From positions 1 to 41,866 of the forward strand of contig JAUHXV010000028.1 of NCBI GenBank assembly GCA_030426765.1: a stretch of 41,866 nt of DNA, written 5' to 3'. Both the position numbers and the translations under genes were made by a program. How positions within the stretch are numbered: position 1 is the stretch's first letter; every line of letters begins with the position of its first letter. Source of the stretch: Bacteroidia bacterium. GTDB lineage: Bacteria; Bacteroidota; Bacteroidia; Chitinophagales; Saprospiraceae. A model generated the notes under the pieces. That model saw only the letters and a program-made list of their open reading frames with translations. It did no database searches and was not told the DNA's origin. Positions 7,443 through 15,542 of this stretch are shown one piece after another.

Positions 7443-10400
7443 ATGTTCAGAATCCTGCCGACGATTTCATTACTCCTGACTTCGTCATTCCTTTTGGCGC
7501 AAAGCTCCGCTGCAGATATTGACTCCTTGTTGAAGGCAAATCAGAAAGCGTTCGGACTGTCGACAGATGATATTTCTGAATACAACATTGGTGACAGCTA
7601 TACGACGGAAATGCTGGGGATCACGCACATCTACCTTCAACAAACCTACAAAGACATCGAGGTATTTAATGGTATTCTGAATCTCAACCTTAAGGAGGGG
7701 AAATTAATAAGCTATGGGAATCGGTGGGTACCCAATATTTTAGAAAAATCCCCTAATCATCTGCCCGGTCGTACGGCTATAGCAGCGGTGCAACTTGCCG
7801 CAGGTCATCTTGGGATTGAGGAAGTACAGGCAGAAGTAATCTCTTCTCATTCCAACAAGTTGGGACAGGAAACAAAGTTTTTATTCAAAGACCTATCCGT
7901 TTCCCGCGAAGACATTCCTGTTGAATTGAAGTGGTTTTTGACAAAAAACACGGAAGTCAAACTTTGCTGGGAAGTTCAGATCTATGAGACGAATGAGGAA
8001 AACTTCTGGACGTTTCTGATGGATGCGCATACCGGTGAGATTCTCCACAAATTCAACCAGATCATTGAATGTACTTTTGAAAAAAATAATTGCTCACATC
8101 ATACGCATACTTCACATCCTAAACCCGTAACGAGTGCGGCACTGATGACCGAGGACAGTTCGTATATGGTATTCCCCCTAACCATCGAATCACCAAACCA
8201 CGGTGATCGCCAGTTGGTGGTCACACCATGGGATGCAGCCGGGGCAGGCAATAATGCGGTGACACTTAAATGGCATGACAACGGCACATCAACTTTTACA
8301 AGTACCAGAGGGAATAACGTTCATGCCTACGAAGACATTGACAATAATAATTCACCAGGCTTTAGTCCTGATACGTCCAACTTGCGTTTCAATTATCCCT
8401 TCGATCCTTACCTCCATCCGGAAGAAAATATGGCAGCCGCCATTACGAATCTCTTTTTCTGGAACAATGTGATCCATGACATCATGTACCAGCATGGCTT
8501 TGATGAAGTCTCCGGTAATTTTCAAAATGACAACCTAGGTCGTGGTGGAAGTGAAAATGATTATGTACGCGCAGAAGGACTTGATGGTGGCGGCAGTAAT
8601 AATGCCAATTTTTACACACCGGCTGATGGTACACGTCCCAGGATGCAGATGTATCTGTGGTCTGAAGTCTCCAGTGAGACACCCTTGACGATCAATACGC
8701 CTGAATCCATTGCAGGTGAAATGTGGGCGGTGGAATCCGGGTTCAGCACCAATAACAAGCTGAGTGATATTGGACTAACAACCGGAGATCTCGTATTGGT
8801 GGAAGATGCTGTGGGAAATACGCATCTCGCTTGTGGCGACCTGAGCAATGAAGAAGAAATCGACGGAAAAATTGCGCTTATCGATCGCGGATCATGCAAC
8901 TTTACAGTCAAAGTAAAGAAGGTACAGGATCTCGGGGCTATAGCGGCAATTGTGGTCAACAATGTCGGAGGTGCACCGATTCCAATGGGTGGACAGGACA
9001 ACTCCATTACGATCCCTGCGGTGATGATCAGTTTGGCGGATGGCGATGCCATCAAAGAAGTGCTGGATACTTCTGTTGTCAATGCTTCTCTTGACTCTGT
9101 TCCCGGAGGCATCATCCCAGATGGAGATTATGACAATGCGATCATCGCACATGAATACGGACATGGCATTTCCATTCGTTTGACGGGCGGACCCAATGCG
9201 GTCAACTGCCTGTGGAACGAAGAACAAATGGGTGAAGGTTGGAGTGATTTCTTCGGCCTTATGCTGACCACAGACTGGACATCCGCACAATCTGAAGATC
9301 GTCGTGGCATCGGCACGTATGTGCTGGGCGAACCGACAGACGGTACTGGCATTCGCACGTATCCATACACGACAGACATGGAGATTAATCCCTTCACGTA
9401 TGCAAATGTGGCTGATGCGCCGGGCTCGAGCAATAATCCAAGTCCCCATTTTGTAGGCTCCGTATGGTGTACCATGCTGTGGGATATGACCTGGGAAATC
9501 ATAGAAATGGCAGGCATTGATACCGATTTGTATCACGGTACCGGTGGAAATAATATTGCACTGGACCTCGTTATCAATGCATTGAAGTTACAACCCTGCA
9601 GCCCCGGTTTTGTCGATGGGCGGGACGCCATTCTGTTGGCTGACGAAATCCTGTATGGTGGGCAGTATAAATGCGCCATCTGGAGAGCATTTGCACGCAG
9701 AGGACTTGGCACCGAAGCAGATCAGGGCAACTCTGATGATTATGAAGATGGTGTCGAATCCTTCGCCACACCTGAAGGTGTTTCGGTGGAGAGTTCGGCA
9801 TTGGCGATTCATGGCACAGAGGGACAGGATATTACCTTTCAGGTACGTACGATCTGCGGATGTACAACTCAATCAGATGTGGAGATAAAAGATAAACTGT
9901 CGGAAGACCTTATCTATATTCCCGGATCTGGCGGCATATTCAACGGCGAAGAGGTGGTATTTACGCTTGACACACTCTATGTGCAGGATACCGTTGAATT
10001 TACCTATCGCGCGTTTGTCAATGCCTGTTCAGCGACAGACACAGTCCTCATTAACGAAGATGATGCAGAGACACCGGATCAATATACATCCGTCAAACTT
10101 GCCGGCACTGGTACTCTGGAATGGGTTAAAAACAATACTGAATTTGTAAGCCCGACCCTTTCCTATTATGCGGAGGATTACGATCAGTTAGCCGACTATG
10201 CCCTGACGCTAAATGCACCGGAAAACACAAGTGGACCAGTGGAAATTTCATTTTTCCATCGCTATGAAACCGAAGCCAATTACGATGGCGGGGTGGTTGA
10301 ATATTCCCTGGATGGGGGTCTCACGTGGGTAGATGCCGGACCGTGGTTTCTGCAAAACGGATATCCGGAATCCATTAATGCCGGAGGAACAGATAGCCCG

Positions 10401-11321
10401 ATCGCAGGGCGAGACGCGTTTACAGGCGACAGCGACGAACAATTCAATACAAATGGATTTATTGAAAGTCGAATCCGGGTTTGCTCGGATATCAATCAGG
10501 CCTTTCGTTTGCGATTCCGCTTTGTTGCAGATGGTGGTGTCGGCGGCAGCGGACTGAACGGATGGTATATCGATGATATAGTCATTCATCAATTGTCCGG
10601 TGTGGTCAACAAGTCAAGTGTGGCTGTTGAAAGCTTTGTGCAGGATACATTTGTGTATTGTCTGGGCACCTCTGCTTTTTCCGGAGATATTTTATTTGTG
10701 GATAAAAATGCACCCGGCAATTTATCCGGAGCTTCCTGGTCTGCCGCAATGCATTATCTGCCCATGGCACTTGCAGTAGCCTCCTGTCGGGAGGCTGATA
10801 CCGTTTTTATCGCTGAAGGCCAGTACCTGCCTAATCAGGAAAATGATCGCACAATAGGATTTGAACTTTCTGACAGCCTTTTGGTATTTGGAGGCTTTCC
10901 TACCGGAGGAAGTGACTTTGAACAGAGAGATCCTTCCAACTTCCTGTCTGTTCTTTCGGGCGATCTGGGCATCCCTGACGATTCTACAGATAATGTGTTC
11001 CATTTGATCACCAGCCTTCCGGGTCAAACCGGAATTGTGCTGGATGGTCTACACCTTCAATACGCCAATGCAGATGGAGAGGAAGCGTATGGAAAAGGCG
11101 CTGCAATTTACAACCAGGGCGAGCTCTATCTGAACAATGTAACCTTGTCACAAAATTACGGTCGGTCAGATGGACAGATCATTTTTAATGATGGTGAAAC
11201 AGCACGACTTTCACTGACAAACTGCACCATCTATACCCCGGATGACGCGTTGATCAAATTACTCAACGAGCAATCAGCCAGAATTTCTTTTTTTGGAAAT
11301 ACGCAAATCCTAAAAGAATAA
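7443..11321 (+). CDS. Secreted M36 (fungalysin-type) metalloprotease with PA domain
   Basis: A 1292-residue exported zinc protease. The order is: signal peptide (1-19, ending LLAQ); FTP propeptide (about 33-200, with IEVFNGILNLNLKEGK); M36 catalytic domain from about 230. Inserted within the catalytic domain is a protease-associated (PA) domain at about 430-545 (GKIALIDRGSCNFTVKVKK, VVVNN-like strand). The zinc site is H570-E-Y-G-H574, with E598 in MGEGWSDFF as the probable third ligand. After the protease come a DUF11-like beta segment, an immune-inhibitor-A/MAM-like domain (about 900-1055, NGWYIDDIVIHQL) and the start of a beta-helix-like region (from about 1085, LFVDKNAPGNLSGASW). Many Bacteroidota M36 enzymes carry a T9SS tail, but none is visible here and the beta-helix part looks short. 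It probably degrades extracellular protein. Confidence 0.9.
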   Translation: MFRILPTISLLLTSSFLLAQSSAADIDSLLKANQKAFGLSTDDISEYNIGDSYTTEMLGITHIYLQQTYKDIEVFNGILNLNLKEGKLISYGNRWVPNILEKSPNHLPGRTAIAAVQLAAGHLGIEEVQAEVISSHSNKLGQETKFLFKDLSVSREDIPVELKWFLTKNTEVKLCWEVQIYETNEENFWTFLMDAHTGEILHKFNQIIECTFEKNNCSHHTHTSHPKPVTSAALMTEDSSYMVFPLTIESPNHGDRQLVVTPWDAAGAGNNAVTLKWHDNGTSTFTSTRGNNVHAYEDIDNNNSPGFSPDTSNLRFNYPFDPYLHPEENMAAAITNLFFWNNVIHDIMYQHGFDEVSGNFQNDNLGRGGSENDYVRAEGLDGGGSNNANFYTPADGTRPRMQMYLWSEVSSETPLTINTPESIAGEMWAVESGFSTNNKLSDIGLTTGDLVLVEDAVGNTHLACGDLSNEEEIDGKIALIDRGSCNFTVKVKKVQDLGAIAAIVVNNVGGAPIPMGGQDNSITIPAVMISLADGDAIKEVLDTSVVNASLDSVPGGIIPDGDYDNAIIAHEYGHGISIRLTGGPNAVNCLWNEEQMGEGWSDFFGLMLTTDWTSAQSEDRRGIGTYVLGEPTDGTGIRTYPYTTDMEINPFTYANVADAPGSSNNPSPHFVGSVWCTMLWDMTWEIIEMAGIDTDLYHGTGGNNIALDLVINALKLQPCSPGFVDGRDAILLADEILYGGQYKCAIWRAFARRGLGTEADQGNSDDYEDGVESFATPEGVSVESSALAIHGTEGQDITFQVRTICGCTTQSDVEIKDKLSEDLIYIPGSGGIFNGEEVVFTLDTLYVQDTVEFTYRAFVNACSATDTVLINEDDAETPDQYTSVKLAGTGTLEWVKNNTEFVSPTLSYYAEDYDQLADYALTLNAPENTSGPVEISFFHRYETEANYDGGVVEYSLDGGLTWVDAGPWFLQNGYPESINAGGTDSPIAGRDAFTGDSDEQFNTNGFIESRIRVCSDINQAFRLRFRFVADGGVGGSGLNGWYIDDIVIHQLSGVVNKSSVAVESFVQDTFVYCLGTSAFSGDILFVDKNAPGNLSGASWSAAMHYLPMALAVASCREADTVFIAEGQYLPNQENDRTIGFELSDSLLVFGGFPTGGSDFEQRDPSNFLSVLSGDLGIPDDSTDNVFHLITSLPGQTGIVLDGLHLQYANADGEEAYGKGAAIYNQGELYLNNVTLSQNYGRSDGQIIFNDGETARLSLTNCTIYTPDDALIKLLNEQSARISFFGNTQILKE

Positions 11322-11343
11322 AAAAGCTGTTCGTTAGAGCTAA

Positions 11344-11358
11344 TTCCGTCATTCGGAA
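11344..11358 (+). other. Small hairpin between the M36 protease and FabH genes
   Basis: TTCCG-TCATT-CGGAA is a perfect 5-bp stem with a 5-nt loop, 23 bp after the protease stop. It has no T-run, so a terminator role is weak. Confidence 0.2.
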
Positions 11359-11383
11359 ATTCCATTGCTAATGCATTCTTCGT

Positions 11384-11390
11384 TATCTTG
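11384..11390 (+). promoter_or_regulatory. Promoter -7 box (TATCTTG) of the FabH gene
   Basis: TATCTTG ends 27 nt before the ATG at 11418, with a TTG (11365-11367) 16 nt upstream of the box as a possible -33 element. Confidence 0.5.
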
Positions 11391-11417
11391 AGGAAATAAA
11401 TACAACCCTAAACAGTT

Positions 11418-12476
11418 ATGCCTGCTACATGTATCAAAGGAACAGGGTACTATGTGCCTGAAAATATCGTCACTAATGCGGACTTGACCCGACACATGGA
11501 TACGTCTGATGAATGGATTCGTGAACGTACTGGAATCGAAGAACGGAGGTATTGCACGAAACACAAGGAGTCGACATCTATCATGGGGACTAAAGCTGCT
11601 GAGATGGCGCTGTCCAATGCCGGAATACGTGGCGACGAACTGGATCTGATCATTTTCGCGACGTTGAGTCCGGATTATTATTTCCCCGGTTGTGGTGTGC
11701 TTTTGCAACGCCAACTAGGCATAACCAATACGGGTATTGGGGCCATCGATATTCGCAATCAATGCAGTGGATTTGTGTATGGTCTGTCTATCGCGGATGC
11801 CTATATCCGCAGCGGGATGTATAAAAACATACTACTCGTCGGTGCTGAAACGCACTCCATGGGACTTGATTTTTCCACAGAAGGACGGAATGTGACCGTT
11901 ATATTCGGAGATGGTGCCGGTGCTGTTGTCCTGTCCGCCACCGACGAAGAAAATCGTGGTATTCTGGCTACACGCATCCATGCGGATGGCAGTCACGCCG
12001 AAGAATTGGCTATGATCAATCCGGGATCACATGGTGGTGTGCATAGTGAAGATCCTGCAGCGTATGGGTATGAATCATCTGAATACGGCAAGACCTTCAT
12101 CAGCCCAAAGATGTTGGCAGAGGGCATGATCTATCCCAATATGAACGGTCAGTTTGTGTTTAAAAATGCGGTAGCGCGTTTTCCTGAAGTGATCGGTGAG
12201 GTTCTAGTAGCATCAGGTTTGAAAAAAGAAGATATCGATCTGTTGGTTTGTCACCAGGCCAATCTGCGCATTAGTCAGTTTGTGCAAAAACGAATGGGTC
12301 TCCGGGATGATCAGGTATGGAATAATATTCAAAAATACGGCAACACCACAGCTGCCTCAATCCCTATCGCACTCGCTGAAGCTGTGGCTGGCGGCAAAGT
12401 CAACAAAGGAGACCTCGTTTGTCTTGCGGCATTCGGCAGTGGATTTACGTGGGGTGCTTCTCTCCTGCGATGGTAA
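11418..12476 (+). CDS. fabH: 3-oxoacyl-ACP synthase III (FabH/KAS III)
   Basis: A 352-residue condensing enzyme that joins an acyl-CoA primer with malonyl-ACP to start fatty acid synthesis in the cytosol. The thiolase-fold catalytic triad is visible: C116 in NQCSGFVYGL, H279 in VCHQANLR and N309 in YGNTTAASIP. The N-terminus IKGTGYYVPENIVTN and the SDEWIRERTGIEERR segment, which lines the CoA pocket, are standard. Length is slightly above the usual 315-335 because of an insert around residues 195-225 (GGVHSEDPAAYGYESSEYGK). It has its own predicted promoter and no fatty-acid genes beside it, so it may be an accessory KAS III that uses a particular primer. An OleA-like or secondary-metabolism KAS III is a less likely alternative. 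Confidence 0.88.
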   Translation: MPATCIKGTGYYVPENIVTNADLTRHMDTSDEWIRERTGIEERRYCTKHKESTSIMGTKAAEMALSNAGIRGDELDLIIFATLSPDYYFPGCGVLLQRQLGITNTGIGAIDIRNQCSGFVYGLSIADAYIRSGMYKNILLVGAETHSMGLDFSTEGRNVTVIFGDGAGAVVLSATDEENRGILATRIHADGSHAEELAMINPGSHGGVHSEDPAAYGYESSEYGKTFISPKMLAEGMIYPNMNGQFVFKNAVARFPEVIGEVLVASGLKKEDIDLLVCHQANLRISQFVQKRMGLRDDQVWNNIQKYGNTTAASIPIALAEAVAGGKVNKGDLVCLAAFGSGFTWGASLLRW

Positions 12477-12513
12477 TTGATTTGTCCGGCTGAAGCTTCC
12501 GTTCTAATTTCTT

Positions 12514-12520
12514 TACTTTG
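12514..12520 (+). promoter_or_regulatory. Possible promoter -7 box (TACTTTG) of bshB1
   Basis: TACTTTG resembles TAnnTTTG with one base fewer. It lies 43 nt before the ATG at 12564 and 16 nt before the alternative ATG at 12537. Confidence 0.35.
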
Positions 12521-12563
12521 TCGCGGCATATGAAATATGCCTGTCAACCTAAGCCGTAGAACT

Positions 12564-13274
12564 ATGAAACTTGATATTCTGTTTATTGTCGCGCATCCGG
12601 ATGATGTGGAATTGTGCAGTGCGGGCACTGTAATCAGACATGTGGCGATGGGACATCACGTGGGCATCGCAGATCTTACGGCCGGCGAACTAGGCACAAG
12701 AGGAAATGCACAACTACGCGCGGAAGAAGCCGCGGATGCAGCACGCATCATGGGAATCTCGATGAGAGAAAACTTAGGATTGCCGGATGGTTTTTTTGAT
12801 TTTTCCAGAGCGGGAAAAGAAAAGATTATCAAAGTGGTCAGAAAGTATCAACCGGAAGTTGTCATCACCAATGCAGTTCGCGATCGCCATCCGGATCATG
12901 GACGTGCAGCGCAACTCGTGGCTGAAAGTTGCTTTCTTTCCGGACTTCCCAAAATTGAATTAAAGGAAGGCGATCAGGTCCTGCAGGCATGGCGACCCAG
13001 GCAGGTGTACCATATGATACAGGACCACTACATCTCACCGGATATCTGTGTAGACATCACGCCCTATATCGACCAGAAGACAGAAGCCGTGATGGCATTT
13101 AAATCGCAGTTTTACGACCCGCAATCGACCGAACCCAGCACTCCAATTTCAGGTTTGGATTTCCAGGAATTTCTGAAAGCTCGAGCTCGGGAAATGGGCC
13201 GATTGATTGGTGTGGAATATGCCGAAGGATACACCATGCAGGGTCCGGTCAAAAAAGACTCGCTGCTGCCCTGA
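12564..13274 (+). CDS. bshB1: Bacillithiol biosynthesis deacetylase BshB1 (PIG-L family)
   Basis: A 236-residue zinc-dependent LmbE/PIG-L family deacetylase. BshB1 removes the acetyl group from GlcNAc-malate, the second step in making bacillithiol, the low-molecular-weight thiol of Firmicutes and many Bacteroidota. Key motifs are AHPDDVE (residues 10-16; His, Asp, Asp bind zinc or act in catalysis) and RDRHPDHGRAAQLV with the third zinc His. LTAGELGTRGNAQLRAEEA is also characteristic of the BshB1 group. I chose ATG 12564 (MKLDILFIVAHPDD) because it gives the family's usual N-terminus; an upstream in-frame ATG at 12537 would add nine residues. The neighbouring genes are not bsh genes, so bshA and bshC must lie elsewhere. 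Confidence 0.9.
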   Translation: MKLDILFIVAHPDDVELCSAGTVIRHVAMGHHVGIADLTAGELGTRGNAQLRAEEAADAARIMGISMRENLGLPDGFFDFSRAGKEKIIKVVRKYQPEVVITNAVRDRHPDHGRAAQLVAESCFLSGLPKIELKEGDQVLQAWRPRQVYHMIQDHYISPDICVDITPYIDQKTEAVMAFKSQFYDPQSTEPSTPISGLDFQEFLKARAREMGRLIGVEYAEGYTMQGPVKKDSLLP

Positions 13275-13294
13275 CACCTGTTTAAGAAATAACA

Positions 13295-13645
13295 CTAAGG
13301 GAGATACCGGGAATACAGGTCACGTTTTCCTTCCATCCATTCGGTGTATTGTAAAGACCCTAAGCGAAATCGCGGGGCCAGTTTGCTTTTTCTTTCCAGC
13401 TGATGTTCGAGTCTGCAAAACAAACCCGGGAGGTGATTAACCGCATACACTACACTCGATTTTTTCAGTAAAGAAATTTTCTTTTCAGATGCTTTCTGAA
13501 AATCAAAAGATCCCTTTAGAAAAACACTATGCAGAAAGAACTGCGTGTTCGGGGTAAAATGTTGTTCAGTAGAATCAGCTACCTCAGACTGTGCGTTAAG
13601 ACCACTCAGAAAAAAGAAACACAAGACCGACAGCAAATATTTCAT
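13295..13645 (-). CDS. Small secreted protein, unknown
   Basis: A 116-residue protein with a clear signal peptide (MKYLLSVLCFFFLSGLNAQ, residues 1-19). The mature part is basic and has no family I recognise; it contains two cysteine-poor, Lys/Arg-rich stretches and ends RDLYSRYLP. I chose ATG 13645 because it begins the signal peptide; upstream codons in the same frame add only a hydrophilic stretch and overlap the promoter. A perfect TATCTTTG box at 13657-13650 stops only four bases before this ATG, so the mRNA may have almost no leader. It lies convergent to bshB1, with 20 bp between them, and downstream of the carboxyltransferase gene on the same strand (gap 51 bp). Because it is promoter-associated and carries a signal peptide, it is probably a real gene. 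Confidence 0.6.
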   Translation of the reverse strand: MKYLLSVLCFFFLSGLNAQSEVADSTEQHFTPNTQFFLHSVFLKGSFDFQKASEKKISLLKKSSVVYAVNHLPGLFCRLEHQLERKSKLAPRFRLGSLQYTEWMEGKRDLYSRYLP

Positions 13646-13649
13646 GCCA

Positions 13650-13657
13650 CAAAGATA
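13650..13657 (-). promoter_or_regulatory. Promoter -7 box (TATCTTTG), four bases before ATG
   Basis: A perfect TAnnTTTG on the minus strand (CAAAGATA on plus). If transcription starts about four bases after the box, as in other Bacteroidota, the transcript begins at or next to the ATG of the small secreted protein. Confidence 0.45.
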
Positions 13658-13696
13658 AGGGGAATCACCGCATCGAAGTTTCAGGGTCATGTGCCA

Positions 13697-15331
13697 TTAC
13701 GTTTGCAATACACCCGTATTAAATGGTTCGATAGGCGCATGATCTGCAGCTTCTAAGGCCTGCGAAATAAAACTTCGCGTATCTCTGGGATCGATGATTG
13801 CATCCACCCACAATCGCGCAGCAGCATAATAGGGCGAAGTTTGTTCGTCATAGCGGGCTTTAATCTTATCAAAAAGCGCCTTTTCTGCATCGGGATCCGG
13901 CTTATCGCCCCTGGCTTCAAGTGAGGATACCTGGATCTGCGTAAGTACTTTAGCGGCTACAGCACCGCCCATCACTGCGATACTGGCAGAAGGCCATGCT
14001 GCGATGAATCGCGGATCATATGCTTTGCCACACATGGCATAGTTGCCCGCACCATAACTATTGCCTGCGATGATTGTGATCTTAGGAACTGTACTGTTAG
14101 CCACAGCATTTACCATCTTCGCGCCGTCTTTGATGATGCCACCATGCTCGGATCGCTTGCCCACCATAAACCCTGTAACGTCGTGAATAAAAACGAGTGG
14201 TATTTTTTTCTGATTGCAGTTTAGAATAAAACGAGTGGCTTTATCTGCAGAATCAGAATAGATCACGCCGCCGAGTTGTATTTCTCCTTTTTTCGATTTG
14301 ACCACTTCGCGTTCGTTGGCCACAATCCCTACGGACCAACCATCAATTCTGGCATAGGCGCACAGGATAGTTTGCCCATATCCTTCCTTGTAAAAAGTCA
14401 TTTTACCATCATCTACCAGATGCTCAAGTAAAGCCCGCATCGAATATGGCTTTGACGGGTCTGAAGACATTTGCTGCAGGATCGCACCCGGTTCACCCAC
14501 AGGAGGCTTTGATTCTTCCCGATCCAGATGCGTTGAAGAAATCGGACCAAATCGTGAAACGAGATCACGTATCGTGGCGAGACAGGTTTCGTCATCCGGC
14601 ATTTTATAATCCGTCACGCCTGAAATCTCACTATGGGTCGTGGCCCCTCCCAGTTCTTCCTGCTCCACATTCTCACCGATTGCGGCTTTGACAAGATACG
14701 GGCCGGCCAGAAATATTGACCCGGTTCCTTCGACAATCAATGCTTCATCTGACATCGCGGGTAAATACGCACCTCCGGCGACACATGATCCCATAATCGC
14801 GGAAATCTGGGGAATGCCCATTGAAGATAGCTTTGCATTATTTCTAAAGATTCTGCCGAAATGTTCTTTATCAGGAAAAATCTCATCCTGCATCGGCAGA
14901 AATACACCGGCACTATCCACCAGGTAAATGATCGGAATCCGGTTTTCCATAGCAATCTCCTGAGCCCGCAGGTTTTTCTTTCCGGTGATGGGAAACCATG
15001 CTCCGGCTTTTACTGTAGCATCATTGGCGACGACAAGGCAAGTGCGTCCGCAAACTTTCCCCATGATGACGATGACGCCCGCAGACGGACAACCTCCATA
15101 TTCTTCATACATCCCGTCACCGGCAAAAGCACCTATCTCCGTGAAGGGTGTATCGGGATCCAATAATTTAGCAATGCGCTCACGGGCAGTCAGCTTCCCA
15201 AGTTTGTGCTGCTTGTCGATTTTTTTCTGCCCACCGCCTAAAGCGATGGTCTCGAATTTCCGCTGCATCTGCGAAATGAGAAGCTTCATGGCATCCTCAT
15301 TTTGTATTTTATTCAGGTCGTATGATGGCAT
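13697..15331 (-). CDS. Acyl-CoA carboxylase carboxyltransferase subunit, methylcrotonyl-CoA type
   Basis: A 544-residue biotin-dependent carboxyltransferase beta subunit (MccB/PccB family, crotonase-like fold). It moves carboxyl from biotin to an acyl-CoA in the cytosol. The segment LPMQDEIFPDKEHFGRIFRN, followed by GSCVAGGAYLPAMSDEALIV and GNYAMCGKAYDPRFIAAWP, is characteristic of the 3-methylcrotonyl-CoA carboxylase branch (leucine catabolism). The glycine-rich oxyanion pairs of both half-domains are present. The biotin carboxylase/BCCP partner is not in the window. I chose the ATG at 15331 (MPSYDLNKIQN), which fits the family; an upstream in-frame start at 15370 would lie beyond the predicted promoter box. 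It is divergent from the threonine aldolase gene with a palindrome between them. Propionyl- or geranyl-CoA specificity is the alternative. Confidence 0.88.
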   Translation of the reverse strand: MPSYDLNKIQNEDAMKLLISQMQRKFETIALGGGQKKIDKQHKLGKLTARERIAKLLDPDTPFTEIGAFAGDGMYEEYGGCPSAGVIVIMGKVCGRTCLVVANDATVKAGAWFPITGKKNLRAQEIAMENRIPIIYLVDSAGVFLPMQDEIFPDKEHFGRIFRNNAKLSSMGIPQISAIMGSCVAGGAYLPAMSDEALIVEGTGSIFLAGPYLVKAAIGENVEQEELGGATTHSEISGVTDYKMPDDETCLATIRDLVSRFGPISSTHLDREESKPPVGEPGAILQQMSSDPSKPYSMRALLEHLVDDGKMTFYKEGYGQTILCAYARIDGWSVGIVANEREVVKSKKGEIQLGGVIYSDSADKATRFILNCNQKKIPLVFIHDVTGFMVGKRSEHGGIIKDGAKMVNAVANSTVPKITIIAGNSYGAGNYAMCGKAYDPRFIAAWPSASIAVMGGAVAAKVLTQIQVSSLEARGDKPDPDAEKALFDKIKARYDEQTSPYYAAARLWVDAIIDPRDTRSFISQALEAADHAPIEPFNTGVLQT

Positions 15332-15335
15332 GGTC

Positions 15336-15343
15336 GAAAGATA
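15336..15343 (-). promoter_or_regulatory. Possible promoter -7 box (TATCTTTC), four bases before ATG
   Basis: One mismatch to TAnnTTTG. A TTG on the minus strand (15367-15365) lies 21 nt upstream and could be the -33 element. The geometry relative to ATG 15331 is identical to that of the small secreted protein gene and predicts a nearly leaderless mRNA. Confidence 0.35.
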
Positions 15344-15425
15344 AGTGTTTGCAGCCAACGCGCACAACAACCCAACGTGAATTGAAATGAAGAGCGGAAA
15401 GGTGAAAAATGAAAAGCTTTTTTAC

Positions 15426-15443
15426 ATTAAACTATTGTTTAAT
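15426..15443. promoter_or_regulatory. 18-bp palindrome, possible operator
   Basis: ATTAAAC-TATT-GTTTAAT is a perfect 7-bp inverted repeat with a 4-bp centre. It sits in the AT-rich 211-bp gap between the divergent carboxyltransferase and threonine aldolase genes. A direct repeat CCATTATG follows at 15451-15458 and 15466-15473. The form fits the site of a dimeric repressor, but no regulator gene is adjacent. Confidence 0.4.
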
Positions 15444-15517
15444 ATGTATACCATTATGTATCTATCCATTATGAAATAACTGAAATACTAATTCGGCATT
15501 CGACTCATTTATTTAGT

Positions 15518-15524
15518 TACTTTC
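15518..15524 (+). promoter_or_regulatory. Possible promoter -7 box (TACTTTC) of threonine aldolase
   Basis: A weak box 18 nt before the ATG at 15543, similar to the TACTTTG before bshB1 and at a distance typical of this window. Confidence 0.25.
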
Positions 15525-15542
15525 ATTCCAAATTTACAAGAG

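Noticed and set aside
8892-9536. 214-residue minus-strand frame inside the M36 protease gene
   Set aside because: It is antisense to the PA domain and zinc site; cysteine- and histidine-rich composition comes from the opposite strand's codons.
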